From the NCBI GenBank assembly GCA_021018815.1, contig JAITYX010000009.1, positions 10,480,501 through 10,544,500 of the forward strand: a stretch of 64,000 bases of DNA. Reading direction: 5' to 3'. A program made the translations under genes and the position numbers. The stretch comes from Talinum fruticosum. Taxonomy: Eukaryota; Streptophyta; Magnoliopsida; Caryophyllales; Talinaceae. Below the pieces are notes generated by a model. That model had not been told where the DNA came from. It saw only the letters and a program-made list of their open reading frames with translations, and did not search any database. Positions 34,640-44,570 of this stretch are shown here, piece by piece; positions within the stretch are counted from its first letter, which is position 1; every line of letters starts with the position of its first letter.

Positions 34640-35930
34640 GAGCACGTCTACGAGATAGGAGTGTCTAATATTGACCAAGCTAATTGGTATCATGACATTT
34701 ATCAGTATCTAGATAAGTAAGACTACCCATTGGACTCCACAACTAGAGCCCAAGGAGCCATTAGGATGTTGGTTGCCTAATTTTTCATTATTTAAGGGCA
34801 ACTATACAAGAAAACCAAGGCTATGATCAGCTTAGTTTGTGTCAACCAACATGAAGCAAAGGGCATTATGGATGAGATTCATGGTGGAGAGTTTAGACCC
34901 CATATGAATGGTAAGATGTTGGTTCGGAAGATTTAGGGACTCGGACATTACTGGTCGACTATGGTAGCAGATCGCCATGAGTTTGTTAGAAATTGCCATA
35001 AGTGTCGGGTGTATGCAAATTTACAACACCAACCACCATCATTTCTCACAACACTAGCATCTCCCTAGCTATTCTCGGTTTGAGGAATAGACATTATTAG
35101 CAAGGTGACCCTAAAGGAACAAGTTGTCATGAATTTGTTAGTAGCAATCAACTACTTCACCAAATGGGTAAAAGTAGCCTCTTACACGACTCCGACATCG
35201 AAGCGGTGGCTAAGTTCATCACTTGGAAACATCATTTGTCATTATGGGGTGCAACACCAATTAATCGGTGACCATGGCAGTCATTTTAAGAAGGAGGTAG
35301 CAGACTTGTTGGATAGATACATGATCAAGCACCATAAGTCCTCTCCTTATCGTCCTCGGACCAACGGAGTAATCGAGACCGCTAACGGGAATATTCGTAA
35401 AATAGTGGAGAAGATGGATGTTAGCTATAATGATTAGCCCGATAAGCTGCCTTTCGCTTTATGGGGCTATCGAAACTCTGTTAGCGGGAGCAACACCCGA
35501 CTCCCTAGTATACGACATGGAAGCAGTCCTTCCAATAGAGATTGTCATTCCCTCCATAAGAATAATTGATGAAAGTCACATTCCGAAGTTGAGTGGGCTA
35601 AAGCACGCTATTAAGAGTTGGTGTTGCTAGATGAAAGGGGCCTCAATGCCCTACATAATGTCCAAATATACCAGGGACGTATATAAAGGGCATTTAACAA
35701 AAAAGTGAAGCCTTGAAACCTGCAAATTGGGGATTTGGTTCTTAAAGAGATTAGAGTGCCAATTTAGGATCCAAAAGGGAAGTTTAAGCTTAACTAGCAA
35801 GGCCCAATTGTGCTTTGTTAGATATTATCAGGTGGAGCAATGAAACCGACTAATTTAGATGGTGAAGAAAATTTTCAGTACACAAACATGGATCAATTGA
35901 AAAAAATACTATGTTTAGCACGACCCTAGA
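34640..35930 (+). pseudogene. Integrase of Tat element B (broken)
   Basis: Zinc finger: VNQHEAKGIMDEIHGGEF at 34845, then CHKC at 34995. Core: GIDII (Asp 1, about 35085), INYFTKWVKVASYTTPTSK, GDHGSHFKKEVADLL (Asp 2, about 35270) and TNGVIETANGNI (Glu, about 35365). The triad is complete, but stops lie before the core and after 35437. The C-terminal region follows to about 35930 in shifted frames. Confidence 0.85.
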
Positions 35931-36225
35931 CGGTAAGAAAAGCTTGACCCGACTAGACCATGCCGTGGCCGGCGCCAGCCATAACCCGGATAACAGTGGG
36001 CTAGTTGGGTCGGAATATTCCCTTTTATTTTTTTTAACTCTATAACTTTCTTTTTTTAACCATCCAATTAGATGGTTTTCTTATTTACTAGATAGTCCAA
36101 TTAGGCTATCCACTGGTGTAAATAATATTTTCAAATTAGTTTTAAGGGCAGTCCAATTAGGCGCTCCAATTTATTTTTACCGTAGTTGAGTAATAAAACT
36201 ATAAAAGTATAGCATAATACTTGCT
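35931..36225 (+). other. Non-coding region after integrase of Tat element B
   Basis: Corresponds in reverse to about 240-480 of Tat A. It contains the GC-rich phrase gtggccggcgccagcc at 35965-35980 in otherwise AT-rich DNA, and three versions of tccaattagg at 36070-36165. No gene is seen. Confidence 0.55.
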
Positions 36226-36234
36226 TTTATTTAA

Positions 36235-36510
36235 GGAATATTGGACGGGAATAATACAAACTTTGGGTGTATTGGCCAAAGTTATACGAACAATTTCCTT
36301 GGCTCCGAACAAAACCAACTTTGGGGCTATTTTCCAATATCGAACGTCACCGAAGTTTTGGGCGGCGACTCATCGGGAAAGTGACGTGCCAAGTTTTTGG
36401 ACACGTGTACGGCAAAGTCAATGTTTTGACTAAATCTATGAGAGTTTAATGCCGGTTATGGAAGGATTTTGTTTTTAAAAAAATTAAAAATCTTTCCTCT
36501 CTCTCGCTCT
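36235..36510 (+). repeat. Left terminal inverted repeat of outer MULE
   Basis: Matches the reverse complement of 38835-39103 with scattered differences, for example gtgacgtgccaagtttttgg against the inverse of ccaaaaaccttgccacgtca. Confidence 0.9.
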
Positions 36511-36545
36511 GTTGTTCTCTCTCTCTTCCTTTACCCCTCTCATGT

Positions 36546-36546
<1 letters not shown>

Positions 36547-36585
<39 letters not shown>
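36547..36585. repeat. (CT)n microsatellite
   Basis: About 19 CT units in the TC-rich leader of the captured gene fragment. Confidence 0.95.
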
Positions 36586-36588
<3 letters not shown>

Positions 36589-36751
36589 TCTCTGCAAACC
36601 CACGTGCTCTTTCTCTCTCTCGGTTTTTCGTCTCTGCTTCCATTGGTCTTTCTTTCCACCTAGAACGAGAGGCTTCGAGCCCGGTCCGAGAGGCTAGCCC
36701 AAGGAGAGCTTATCACTTCACAAACTTAGCCCCTCTCTCTCTCTTTCCAGC

Positions 36752-36885
36752 TATGAGGTGCTCAACAATGGTGACGATGAACCCAATTTAGGAAGAATAT
36801 GTCCATCCCTTCAACTGTCAACAACCCCCTCAAACTCTCTTCAACCTCCTACCTTTCTCTCTCTCTTCTCCTGTATCTCAATCCG
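36752..36885 (+). pseudogene. Captured GRXS16-like exon 1, first part
   Basis: This codes for the N-terminal (transit-peptide-like) part of a plant monothiol glutaredoxin S16-like protein: a Ser/Pro-rich stretch ICPSLQLSTTPSNSLQPP then FLSLFSCISIR. The first in-frame ATG candidate (36753) is one frame off, so a 1-base shift lies near 36785. The ORF is cut at 36885 by the inner MULE. Removing 36886-38137 and one 10-bp duplicate restores the frame exactly into 38148. The upstream CT-rich DNA looks like the parent gene's 5' leader. Parent-gene identity is recognised from the domain in 38148-38448; this N-terminal stretch alone would not identify it. Confidence 0.65.
36876..36885 (+). repeat. Target-site duplication of inner MULE (left)
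   Basis: tctcaatccg, repeated exactly at 38138-38147. Ten bases is within the usual Mutator range. Confidence 0.93.
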
Positions 36886-37098
36886 GAGTGCTCGGATTAA
36901 ACTACCCTTAAACTCTCTAGAATTGTCAAAAATGCCACTAATTTAATCGATGGTAATCGTCTACCACTAAGCTAGTAATTAGGTAAAACAAATGCCACTT
37001 GGAGGTTAAAGTGACCCGCCGAGGCCGGTAAAAACCTATGCAACCAGTCACAACCCACGAATGTTTTTCTCTCTCCTCATCTTCCTCTCGTTTTTAAT
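36886..37098 (+). repeat. Left terminal inverted repeat of inner MULE
   Basis: Pairs with the reverse complement of 37932-38137; shared phrases include aattgtcaaaaatgccacta and cacaacccacgaatgttt. Confidence 0.92.
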
Positions 37099-37329
37099 AA
37101 AACCAGTCCACAACCATTGAAGAACATCTCTCTTCCTTCTCACTCACTATCTCTCTCGCTCTCTCTCTACTCGCTAGTTTACTTTATGAAGAGAAAAGCT
37201 GAATCAATGACAACAATGATAGGGTACAAGAACAAGAAGATCAAGCCAATCAGTTGACATAGTACTTAAGGTTGAGACCTTCAACAAGTTCCAACTCCCA
37301 AATAAGGAAGATGAAGATGAAGAAGTACA
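37099..37329 (-). other. Captured intron start and flank in inner MULE
   Basis: Read on the minus strand, the saccharopine-dehydrogenase-like coding sequence stops at an intact-looking 5' splice site (CCTCGG then GTATAATTT, about 37338). What follows, down to the TIR, looks like non-coding intron or leader sequence. No other gene is seen. Confidence 0.5.
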
Positions 37330-37850
37330 TAAATTATACCCGAGGCCGAGACCTCTTAGGCCGAGATTTCCTCATCTCCCGAAGCATGTCCGCATTAACA
37401 ACCCCAAGAACTGCTGATTCATACGCAAAATTACCCACAATCCTCTTCTCACTCTCCAAGCACAAGTAAGCCTCAACACTATTCAGCATCTGTCGGGGCA
37501 CCCATTGCTTAGAATTGAACACGAGCCCAAGTTCAGCTGGGACCGAATCGAATCCACAAGCCGAGACCAGCGAGACTCCCCGACTCGCCGCCTGATCATG
37601 GTACTCCACCTCCATTCTCTCCATGAACTCCGGCTCACCGCAAATGTCGAGGTAGTCACACCCCACTTTGACGCAGGCTCCAACCACCGACTCCCCATGG
37701 ACCCGAAATGGCCCAACGCAATTGAGCACAAGCCGGGTTTGCCGGCAGAGGTCGAGGAGGGAGTTGGGGCGTGTGGTATCGGTGGTGAGGATGGGGATTG
37801 GAGGTGGTTGGTTTGGATAGGATGCCCGGGAGGTGGTTGGTTCTAATTAC
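37330..37850 (-). pseudogene. Captured exon of saccharopine dehydrogenase-like oxidoreductase gene
   Basis: On the minus strand an open frame runs from about 37850 (ASYPNQPPPIPILTTDTT) through LVLNCVGPFRVHGESVVGAC, CDYLDICGEPEFMERM, VSACGFDSVPAELGLVFNS and ESEKRIVGNFAYESAVLGV to KSRPKRSRPRV. I recognise these motifs from the plant saccharopine dehydrogenase-like oxidoreductase family (Arabidopsis At5g39410 type): the NCVGPF/GEPEFMERM section after the N-terminal Rossmann fold. The rest of the protein is absent. The frame is undamaged, and a 5' splice site follows it, so capture was at DNA level. One residue of the usual GNFGTYESA is missing. It cannot encode a working enzyme; a small chimeric RNA or antisense effect on the parent gene is possible but not shown. 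Confidence 0.85.
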
Positions 37851-37931
37851 AAGCAAGATAGAGAGAGTGTGAGTGAAAATGGCGAGAGTAGAGAGAGAGT
37901 GTGACTGAAAATGCCGGGATCTGGTTTCATT

Positions 37932-38137
37932 CAAAACAGAGGAAGATAAGGAGAGAGAAACATTCGTGGGTTGTGACCAGGCTGCCTAGGTTTTTACCGG
38001 CCTCAGCAGGTCACCTTAACCTCCAATGACATTTTTTTACCTAATTACTAGTTTAGTGGCGGACAATTACCATCGATTAAATTAGTGGCATTTTTGACAA
38101 TTCTAGAGAGTTTAAGGGTAGTTTAATTCGAGCACTC
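37932..38137 (+). repeat. Right terminal inverted repeat of inner MULE
   Basis: Inverse of 36886-37098, ending gagcactc; followed by the 10-bp duplication tctcaatccg. Confidence 0.92.
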
Positions 38138-38147
38138 TCTCAATCCG

Positions 38148-38448
38148 CCACTCTCTCTCTGTAAACATCGGTGCTAGTAGTGTTCGAAGCAGCAGAAGGA
38201 TCAAGCCTCATTCTCTCTCTATCATCTCAGCTCTCAAGAAGATTTCCAAAGCCGATTCTATCTCTTTGTCGCTAGATTCCGACGATATTCGCTGGAAAAT
38301 TGGCGCCGATGTCGGAGTTTACGCCGTCTATGACCCTAATGGTGAGGTTCGGTTCATTGGGTTGTCTCGGAATGCCGCTACTAGTGTCGATTCTCACCGG
38401 AAGAAGGTTGCGGAGCTCTGTTCTTCCGTAAAGGCATCTATTTCTTAA
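38148..38448 (+). pseudogene. Captured GRXS16-like exon 1, GIY-YIG domain
   Basis: Continues the frame from 36885. It encodes [20 protein letters not shown], then [20 protein letters not shown] and [20 protein letters not shown], ending [10 protein letters not shown]. In chloroplast glutaredoxin S16 this N-terminal segment forms a GIY-YIG-type nuclease fold; GVY and FIG here correspond to its GIY and YIG. The exon boundary is probably after SSVK: the next bases, AAG then GCATCT, look like a GT splice donor changed to GC, and the stop at 38446-38448 is then in the captured intron. The glutaredoxin domain itself was not captured. Confidence 0.82.
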
Positions 38449-38834
38449 TTTTTTCACTTGGCCTCGTAGATTTTGACCCTAAGTTGATTGGAGTTGGATT
38501 CTTGATCTTAATTTGAGAAAAATTTGTCGAACAATGTAGAGATAGAAACATAAGATTGAATTTTTTTGTTCTCTCTCTAAGAAAGATCAAGTAAGGAAAC
38601 AAACAAATGTATAGGGAGGAAAGAGATGGAGCTAATGCTTATTATTTATCGGGATTATGAATGTTTCCTTCATTCTTTGTACCATTACCCGTAGAAGAGA
38701 CAGATACAGAGAGAGAGAGAGAGGAGGAGGATGAGTGGTAGAGAGGGAGGAGAGCTTTTTACCCAGGTTTAGAGAGAGAGAGAGCGTGAAAGGGATAAAG
38801 CGGGGAAGATAGAGAGAATAGGAAAGAGAGAGAC
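38449..38834. other. Captured intron-like sequence in outer MULE
   Basis: T-rich DNA after the splice donor, then GA-rich tracts (38701-38850) that resemble the reverse of the CT-rich leader on the left side. No gene is visible. Confidence 0.5.
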
Positions 38835-39103
38835 AGAGAGAGAGAGAGAGGAAGGATTTTCAATTTTTTTTTCAAAACAAAATCCTCTATGATAGATTCG
38901 AGTCAAAACATTGACTCCGCCGTACACATGTCCAAAAACCTTGCCACGTCACTTTTCCGACGAGTTGCCGCCCATAAAACTTCGGTGACGTTCTAATATT
39001 GGAAAATAGTCCCAAAGTTGGTTACTGTTCGCAGCCAAGGAAATTCTTCGTATTAGATTTGGCCAGTACCCCTAAAATTTGCATTATTCCTATCCAATAA
39101 CCC
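38835..39103 (-). repeat. Right terminal inverted repeat of outer MULE
   Basis: Inverse of 36235-36510, ending ccaataaccc; followed by TTTATTTAA at 39104-39112. Confidence 0.9.
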
Positions 39104-39229
39104 TTTATTTAATAAAAGGTAACCATACTACTTACGTGAATACATAGCTAATAAAAGGGAAATAAAACAAGCACACTACTTAATATAATAAAAGTTGTTC
39201 TAAAGAGGCAAAACTAATCCTCCTTTTCC
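39104..39229 (+). other. 3' region of Tat element B after outer MULE
   Basis: Begins with the right copy of the MULE target duplication, TTTATTTAA, and continues sequence interrupted at 36234 (inverse of about 130-265 in Tat A). No gene is seen. Confidence 0.65.
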
Positions 39230-41054
39230 TTTATTCATTCCGTAATCCATTTCGAAATCAAAGTCTTAGTCCATTTTTTTCCTTTGGGGTCACTAACTCA
39301 ACCTCACCATCCTAAGTACACTTCTTCAGCTCTCAATTCTACGAGCCCTCCTCTCTTTAGTTTCTTTGGCGAACGCGTTTAGCTACCCTAGGGTTTGCTT
39401 TGCAAATTTGGAGTGGTGTAGCAGCAGGGACAGCGGCTCGGGAACCATTTCTCTCACTCTTAGTGCCTTATGTCATTGGGGATCCACTTCTATTATCCAC
39501 TCCATATAATAGGCGAGATACAACGAGTGTTGAGTTTTCATGCAAGTGTCAACGGCTTTGGCGGATTCATCTAGTATTCGAGCCACGACTTCGCTTCGTT
39601 AGAGTTATCGAATCTCTCAAATAATTCAAAGGTGGCCGCCTAGATATAGTCCAATAAAGGAATTACTTGTTCTCTTCACATTTGCCGCAACACATGGTCC
39701 GGGAAATAGTAGGTGCTGCTTTCTAAAACCAACGAGCCCATAAAAGGATGTTGCATGGTATGTGTCTTGAATTAGGACACTTTCCGATGCACAATGTACC
39801 ACGCTATATTGTTACTATGATTCTTGACGTATTCATCCCACCAACAAGGAGGGTTATCGATTACCGCCTTCTCCCGTTTTTGTTGACAAAAGTGTACCGC
39901 TAAGTACGCATCAACATTTGCAGGAGCTCGAATCGGCTTTATATGCTCTATTAGCCGGATCCGCACATCATGAATGATAAAAACGATAAAAATAAGTGTC
40001 CTGCAAGGTCAAAATTCAACCTTTTTAGGCCTAACAGGAACAAAATTAAAAAACAACAAAAAAAAAACTAGTGAAAGAGCGAAAATCGAGACTTTATGAG
40101 TGAACCGGAGGCGATTTAGCCTCGACGGCGCCGGACAGCCATCCGTGGTCGGTGCCGCCGACGAGCCCAAACTGCTTGGTCTTGTCAATTATTATTTGCT
40201 TACCTGCAACAATAGAGGGCTTTTAGCAAAATCTTCCTCGGGATTATTCCGAACGTGGTCTAGGCCTATAATCGTTTCAACAATTATTAGCGGCGTTAGG
40301 GAATAGTAATTCTCTAAATATTCCACGAAACTTGCGGTGCCTCCGACACCATATCCATGCGGCCTCCTACCCGTAGAAATCCACCTATTAGGCAACTTCA
40401 TCAGGTTCACCTAGTTCGAATGAGAATCCACCCCATATTCATGTTGCTCAATTTGAGTAGATACTTGTAGGTCTCGTGCGGGTTTCCGGAAGATCTAGGC
40501 ATGATAGGTTTCACCCGCCGTGGAATGCCTAGTATGGCATCGAATTCTTCATATATGGGGCATAATTCCTTATCCCCAAACCCGAAGACGTTGTGATGAG
40601 AATCCTAATAGGGTTTAGTGACCCTTAAAAAGTCCAATAGACATTCACTTTGCGAATACTAAATAACATATTCAACCTATATTGTGATAAACCTACTCTC
40701 TCGGTGTTGGTCATCTTATGCGTCCACCGAGATAGGTAGCTCATGAAGTTCATTCATTTAGAAGGGAGTAGAAGGCAGTGGGAAATTCTCTTTGATTTGC
40801 AATTGGTTTTTGTTTAAGCCGTTTTTTAGCCCCGCGTGGAACAAATTTATAGTAGTTTTTCAGAGCTTGAGAGTCCTACTACACTGCAATCGCAAGAATT
40901 CGCCAGACACCCTAGACGTCACAAGTGGCTGGCGCCGGTCACCACCTAGATCGGACCGGTGTGCCTTTTTTTTAAGTCCGAGCATTCCTTGGATCATACT
41001 CTTTTCGCTCCAGCCCATATAGTTATTTTTGGACCATGCACTTAAGAAATCCAT
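39230..41054 (-). pseudogene. Antisense ORF 1 of Tat element B (decayed)
   Basis: Read from 41054 leftwards, in pieces with stops: MDFLSAWSKNNYMGWSEKSM; then DFLRVTKPYWDSHHNVFGFG with a stop at W; then DKELCPIYEEFDAILGIPRR; then RPHGYGVGGTASFVEYLENY and IIGLDHVRNNPEEDFAK. The end is a basic KERRAR-type tail near 39330-39250, shared with 3-113 and 61900-62211. The pattern H-V-F-x-F-G-D-x-E-L-x-P-x-x-E-E-F resembles plant proteins of the transposon-associated plant-mobile-domain group. Antisense extra ORFs in Tat elements are documented, but their function is not known. It is opposite in direction to gag-pol. Confidence 0.6.
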
Positions 41055-41263
41055 TTTTTTAATTATTTTCTTTTAGAGGGAATGGAGGCTAGTGTATTTT
41101 TTTATTTGTCTTTGTAATTTTTCTTAGGAATTTTTGCATCATATTAAATAAAATAATGCATTTTTAGAAACCGAGTCTTTTTGCATTTCATCTCATTGCA
41201 TAAGAGTGACAACATTACAAAATAATAAATATTAAACAACAATAGCACCCTACAAGGGACCCA

Positions 41264-43784
41264 CTAATTATCACCATCAAAAGCGTCATCGATGATGTCG
41301 TGCCCGAAGTCTTCCGAGACAGATGTAGAAAACCGCCGGTCTCCGCCACCTTGATGAGAGCTAGTTATGTGATCCAAAGATTGAGATGCTCCATGGGATG
41401 GTCCACTATAAGAAGCCTGAGGGAAATGAAGAGGATTTTCATGATAGTCAAAGGCTTGAAAAGGCAAGATATCCGGACTCTCCTTAGAAAAGTTGGGGCC
41501 CGCACCGGAAGCACTAGGCTCGGCGGTACTATTCCCCGCTTCGGACGTACTTCGACGATGTGGATGCCGCGATGAACACCGAGAAGTACCTACTCTAGAT
41601 GAACCACCAGAAGGTGCTTGTTGGCCGGATTGATGAGTTTGTGCTCCCGATTCACCAAGGAAACCTCCCGATGAACACGCTCTAGATCGCTGCCCCTACA
41701 AAAATGAAAGAGCAATTAGCACATCTACTAAAATCTCGATAAAGTTCGCACTCCACTAATTGAGGACTCACCCGGAAGGTTGGGAAAGTTCTCCCAGTGA
41801 GGAAATCTCGAATTCCCGTAACCATAGATTAAAGGTTAATGGACATAGTCCGAGATTATTGTTGGTCGTACTATAAAATTTATGTAATGGTGTCAGCAAA
41901 AATGCTTTTAGCATACAACTAAAAGTAAAGAGCATAAAACTCTTACCCCTCGCCAATTTCTAGGGAAATAATGCCTAACACATTCTTCCTTGGGGATTTC
42001 GGAATCCTCACATAATGAGCAGATTCCCCGGGTTGAGTATCATCCATGTCAAGGCTTGGAATGTGGATGTCCGTCGAAGTAAGCTACAAAAAGATAAAGT
42101 TAATTTCCATACAAGAAATTCAACTACGCAAAGGAGAGGAAGAAGTAGGAACTCACGAGTTGAGTCATAATCCGCCCTGCATGATGAGGTTAAGATGTGT
42201 ATAAATGGTAGCCTCAACTTGCTCTTGTTGGGAAAGAGAGCAAGAGTAGAACATGGTTGGTGGTGAATACAAAGGAATGAACGGAGGCCATATGTTAACC
42301 CAGATTTGTGGTGTAACATTTTCACCAAGGTACCAACAAAACCCAAAAGGATCCTCAAACAAGATCCTCCTTTCACTCAACTCTCCCGTGCTATGGTTAT
42401 ATTTGGAAGGAGATAGAGTTGGACCCAAGGATGGAAATTGGTCTATACATACAGGATTCATGAGGATACAAGCAAGCAAAAGTGGAGAATGATAAGAAAA
42501 TAGGCATAAACCGTACATAAACAAGGCTGAGCCTAACCACAACTAGGCCCACAAGGTCCACCATAGATAGTGGGCAGGGCAGCCAAGCAAGGTAGTGAAG
42601 TAATTTTCTTCTAGGCACTTTTTTAAGGTTAATTATGAGTCCAAAATCAACATACCGAAGTCACACGATTGACGGCATCTCAAGAAGCCTATATCATGGA
42701 TCTTAGACCTTCGCAGATATATTTTGGCCCATAATATGGTGCCCGGAAACGTTGGACGATTCGTTGAGCCGGGAGAAAGATACGAAAAATATTCATACAA
42801 CCACGGTTGCATTTTGTAAGTCAACTAAGATTTCTTATCCACACAAGATAGAAATATATTGGGAATACATGAAGAATTAGAGCATACCTCAATGATCTTC
42901 CATAAGCCACACAAGGGAAGATAGTTGGTCAAATCATTTTCGGATTTGGTGTGTCATACACTCGACATGGAGGCCCTATATGAGGTAAGTGCATGCGAGG
43001 GCACCCTAGTTAAGCTCCCTTATTTTGTCAAGGTTCACTAAGTTCACCAAATAGTAAACATGAACCTTAGAGGCTTGGCCGAGAAAAGAGAACCGTGCTC
43101 AACAAACGAGCAAGCATGATTCGGACCCATTACTTGTAGAGAATGTTGAGGCTAAAATCTAACATCCTCAAATGCCTCGAAAAGAATGGTATGCTTGAAA
43201 AAGTTTTCCTGAGGGAACCTACTAGCCACATGACAAAAGAGATGACAAAGGTAACCGTGATCTTTGTACAATTTATGGTCATAAGCTAGAGGCTCCCCAA
43301 GAATCCCAAACCGGACCAAACAAGCAAAATCAAAAGGAGTTATGGTCATTTCCTCCAAAGGAAGGTGGAAAGTGTTAGTGGTATCCTAATGGGATCCCGT
43401 TCTCTTTTATCACAAAGATGGTTTAAAACGGAAAGAGAGCCAAACCCACCATTGTTTATGACATCTTCAAGAGGAAAATTCATCTTTCCGTATGTCTCAA
43501 AAATTTACGTATGGCTCCATTACTCCGAATTAAGCCCTTCGCAAGACAAAAATCCAACAAGATTTTTAGTAGAAGAACTACTCTAAATGAGAAAAGGAAG
43601 AAATTTAAGTCAAGTAGCTTAGCGAAGGAGTAATGGTAAGCCAAGAAACATGATTTGCATCCTCCACTAAGAGTTTATTTGGATTCCATTCATTATAAGG
43701 GCGTTATTCCCATTCAAGGAAGTTATCTTGGACAAGCTTTTCAGCTCTTGACCTCCAAATAGAATAAGCCTTTCTCCTAGACAT
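41264..43784 (-). pseudogene. Antisense ORF 2 of Tat element B, plant-mobile-domain-like (decayed)
   Basis: The likely start is the ATG at 43784 on the minus strand (MSRRKAYSIWRSRAEKLVQD). Near 43358-43152 comes EEMTITPFDFACLVRFGILG, then EPLAYDHKLYKDHGYLCHLF. This E-M-T-(I/V)-T-x-x-D-x-A-x-L pattern is the hallmark of the plant mobile domain found in host MAIN-type proteins and in transposon ORFs. The C-terminal piece (41467-41264) is rich in Ser, His, Gly and Asp and ends DIIDDAFDGDN. Frameshifts and stops break the middle (42000-43100). With antisense ORF 1 it fills the space between MULE and 3' LTR. Domain name moderately sure; function unknown. Confidence 0.65.
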
Positions 43785-44570
43785 TTTTGAAGAAAGACTT
43801 TGGAAACCAACTAGTTTTCAAGGAGAGCAAAGCAAGAAGCCGACAAGAGCAAGATAAGAGTGCAAGAGAGGAGCAAGTATGCAATGTGAGCACACCAAGA
43901 ACCTTTTTATAGACCCATTCGGTCAAGCAAGCCAAGCATACAAGACACGAATCAAAAAAAGGCAAAGGAGACTAAGAGGATCTTGTAGAGCACGTCGGGA
44001 GCCAGGCGTGCCAAAGGGTGGTGGGCGCCAGCCACGAGACACGAGTGGTGTCTATCTCTTCAACGGGAGCTTTGCAACCCTAGCTGGTGGCCTAGCCTAT
44101 GAAGTCCCATCAGCCATAGCATGTGACACCTTGGCATTATATGCATGCAAGTGAGAGCTCTTGGACCCACAAACTCAGCTTTTTTAGATCGATTTTCGAT
44201 CTATTTTCGATTGAGCTATTCAAGCAAAACACTAAACTTTCATCAAGTGGATTATCGACTAAGAAGCATGTTAGTACAAGCAGGTTATTAGGACAAGCTT
44301 TAAATCACAGACGATCGAAGTTTCAACATAAAAATTTACCAAGATTTAGGCTTTGATCAAGCCAAGCTTAAGACTATCTTACCGAACTTTAGAATGCATG
44401 CATCGCGATCAAGTCCAGGCCCCTACCTTGGAGTTCGGGTTCTAAAGCAACCAATTCTAGATACAATACAATAATTAATATTATAAGCACTACACAAGCT
44501 CAAGGTAAGTATCCTTTAGTGTCTAGTTTGACCCTTCGTCTCTTAGACTCGGTCAAAGTGGGGGCTAACT
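43785..44570 (+). other. Region between antisense ORF 2 and 3' LTR of Tat element B
   Basis: Probably holds the promoter and leader of the antisense transcript and the 3' end of the sense transcript. It contains gtgggcgccagccacgag at about 44024-44041. The purine-rich aaagtgggggct at about 44555-44567, just before the LTR, is the likely polypurine tract. No gene is seen. Confidence 0.5.

Larger units (their letters stand above)
36886..38137. mobile_element. Inner Pack-MULE carrying a saccharopine-dehydrogenase-like exon
   Basis: 1252 bp with inverted repeats of about 210 bp (36886-37098 and 37932-38137), outer ends GAGTGCTCGGATTAAAC and its inverse. It is flanked by an exact 10-bp duplication (36876-36885, 38138-38147). 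Its TIR sequence is unrelated to that of the outer MULE, so it is a different subfamily. It inserted inside the captured GRXS16-like exon of the outer MULE. The interior, 37330-37850, is an exon of another host gene on the opposite strand. No transposase is present. Confidence 0.92.
36235..39103. mobile_element. Outer Pack-MULE (Mutator-like) carrying a GRXS16-like exon
   Basis: The 2869-bp element has long terminal inverted repeats of about 270 bp (36235-36510 and 38835-39103), beginning GGAATATTGGAC on the left and, inverted, GGGTTATTGGAT on the right. It is flanked by a 9-bp direct duplication, TTTATTTAA (36226-36234 and 39104-39112). Long TIRs and 9-bp duplications mark a Mutator-like element. 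It lies in the 3' region of Tat B, whose sequence reads through once the element and one duplicate are removed (compare 230-270 on the other strand). It has no transposase. Between the TIRs is a TC-rich leader and a host exon (36752-38448), itself split by a second MULE at 36886-38137. Confidence 0.9.

Noticed and set aside
36469..36697. Ser/Leu-rich short frames
   Set aside because: Produced by the CT microsatellite and the CT-rich leader; no domain.
37505..37846. 113-codon plus-strand frame
   Set aside because: Antisense shadow of the captured saccharopine-dehydrogenase-like exon, whose minus-strand frame has clear family motifs.
39400..39624. 74-codon plus-strand frame
   Set aside because: Complement of the antisense ORF of Tat B; the minus strand matches the plus strand of Tat C at 61890-62050.
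42008..42542. Two overlapping minus-strand frames of over 120 codons
   Set aside because: As separate genes they have no recognisable motifs. They lie within the decayed antisense ORF 2 region of Tat B and are treated as part of it.
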